Positions 63,999 to 64,000 of a stretch of DNA of 64,000 nucleotides are shown in pieces. The translations under genes were made by a program, and so were the position numbers. Source of the stretch: a bacterium (GTDB lineage: Bacteria; SAR324; XYD2-FULL-50-16); the NCBI GenBank assembly GCA_018829445.1, contig JAHJTV010000001.1:1-64000 (forward strand), given 5' to 3'. The number at the start of each line of letters is the position of its first letter. Position 1 is the stretch's first letter. The notes under the pieces are model-generated. The model made no database searches and was not told the origin of the DNA. It saw nothing but the letters and a program-made list of their open reading frames with translations.

Positions 63999-64000
63999 TT

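Overview
The window looks like a chromosome segment (moderately AT-rich by eye) of an anaerobic, sulfur-metabolising Desulfobacterota-type bacterium. The evidence is a heterodisulfide-reductase/Qmo-like electron-transfer operon, a 12-haem cytochrome c, a polysulfide/thiosulfate-reductase-like molybdoenzyme, several rhodaneses, three sigma-54 activators and two genes that need UGA read as selenocysteine. The assignment is inferred from gene content; no rRNA or complete tRNA is present.

Layout. 0-1.1 kb: a dispersed repeat, a Phd/VapC-type toxin-antitoxin pair and the 3' half of a tRNA-Arg(CCU), which may be an attachment site. 1.3-12 kb: a giant Calx-beta/LamG surface lipoprotein and a 1536-residue kinase-ATPase-TPR-GAF-LuxR regulator, then a 98-bp perfect inverted repeat. 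12.2-27.3 kb: ordinary or uncharacterised genes (nucleoside-phosphorylase-like protein, SMUG-type uracil-DNA glycosylase, aminotransferase, HAD phosphatase, metallo-beta-lactamase-fold protein, five-PAS histidine kinase, a membrane/PAP2/EEP trio, a coiled-coil protein).

27.3-32.2 kb, minus strand: a redox operon reading triple-rhodanese selenoprotein, Rieske protein, cytochrome b, 12-haem cytochrome c. 32.6-45.8 kb, minus strand: a universal stress protein followed by a Hdr/Qmo-like operon (membrane QmoC/DsrMK-like fusion, HdrA with a GltD insert, MvhD, FrhB-like iron-sulfur protein, double HdrA, HdrC, HdrB). 46.5-52.8 kb: two sigma-54 activators, a methyltransferase, a NifX-like protein, an atypical thioredoxin and a CGGC-domain protein. 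52.8-58.7 kb, minus strand: a PsrAB-like molybdoenzyme, a two-gene YeeE/YedE transporter whose second half contains an in-frame UGA at the conserved cysteine, a rhodanese with a polyglutamate tail, and a cytochrome b. 59.1-64 kb: a third sigma-54 activator, a C25-peptidase-like protein and an aminotransferase cut by the window edge.

Working model. Each selenoprotein operon has a -24/-12 promoter and a TTAACA-N2-TGTT dyad upstream. The third activator lies next to one of them, so I propose a single sigma-54 regulon for periplasmic sulfur transfer. It would join a sulfur-compound transporter (YeeE/YedE), a polysulfide/thiosulfate reductase, rhodaneses using Sec or Cys, and a Rieske/cytochrome b/multihaem chain linking these to the quinone pool. 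The Hdr operon would connect the quinone pool with cytoplasmic NAD(P)H/ferredoxin/thiol couples under the first activator. Functions are inferred from motifs; substrates cannot be fixed from sequence alone.
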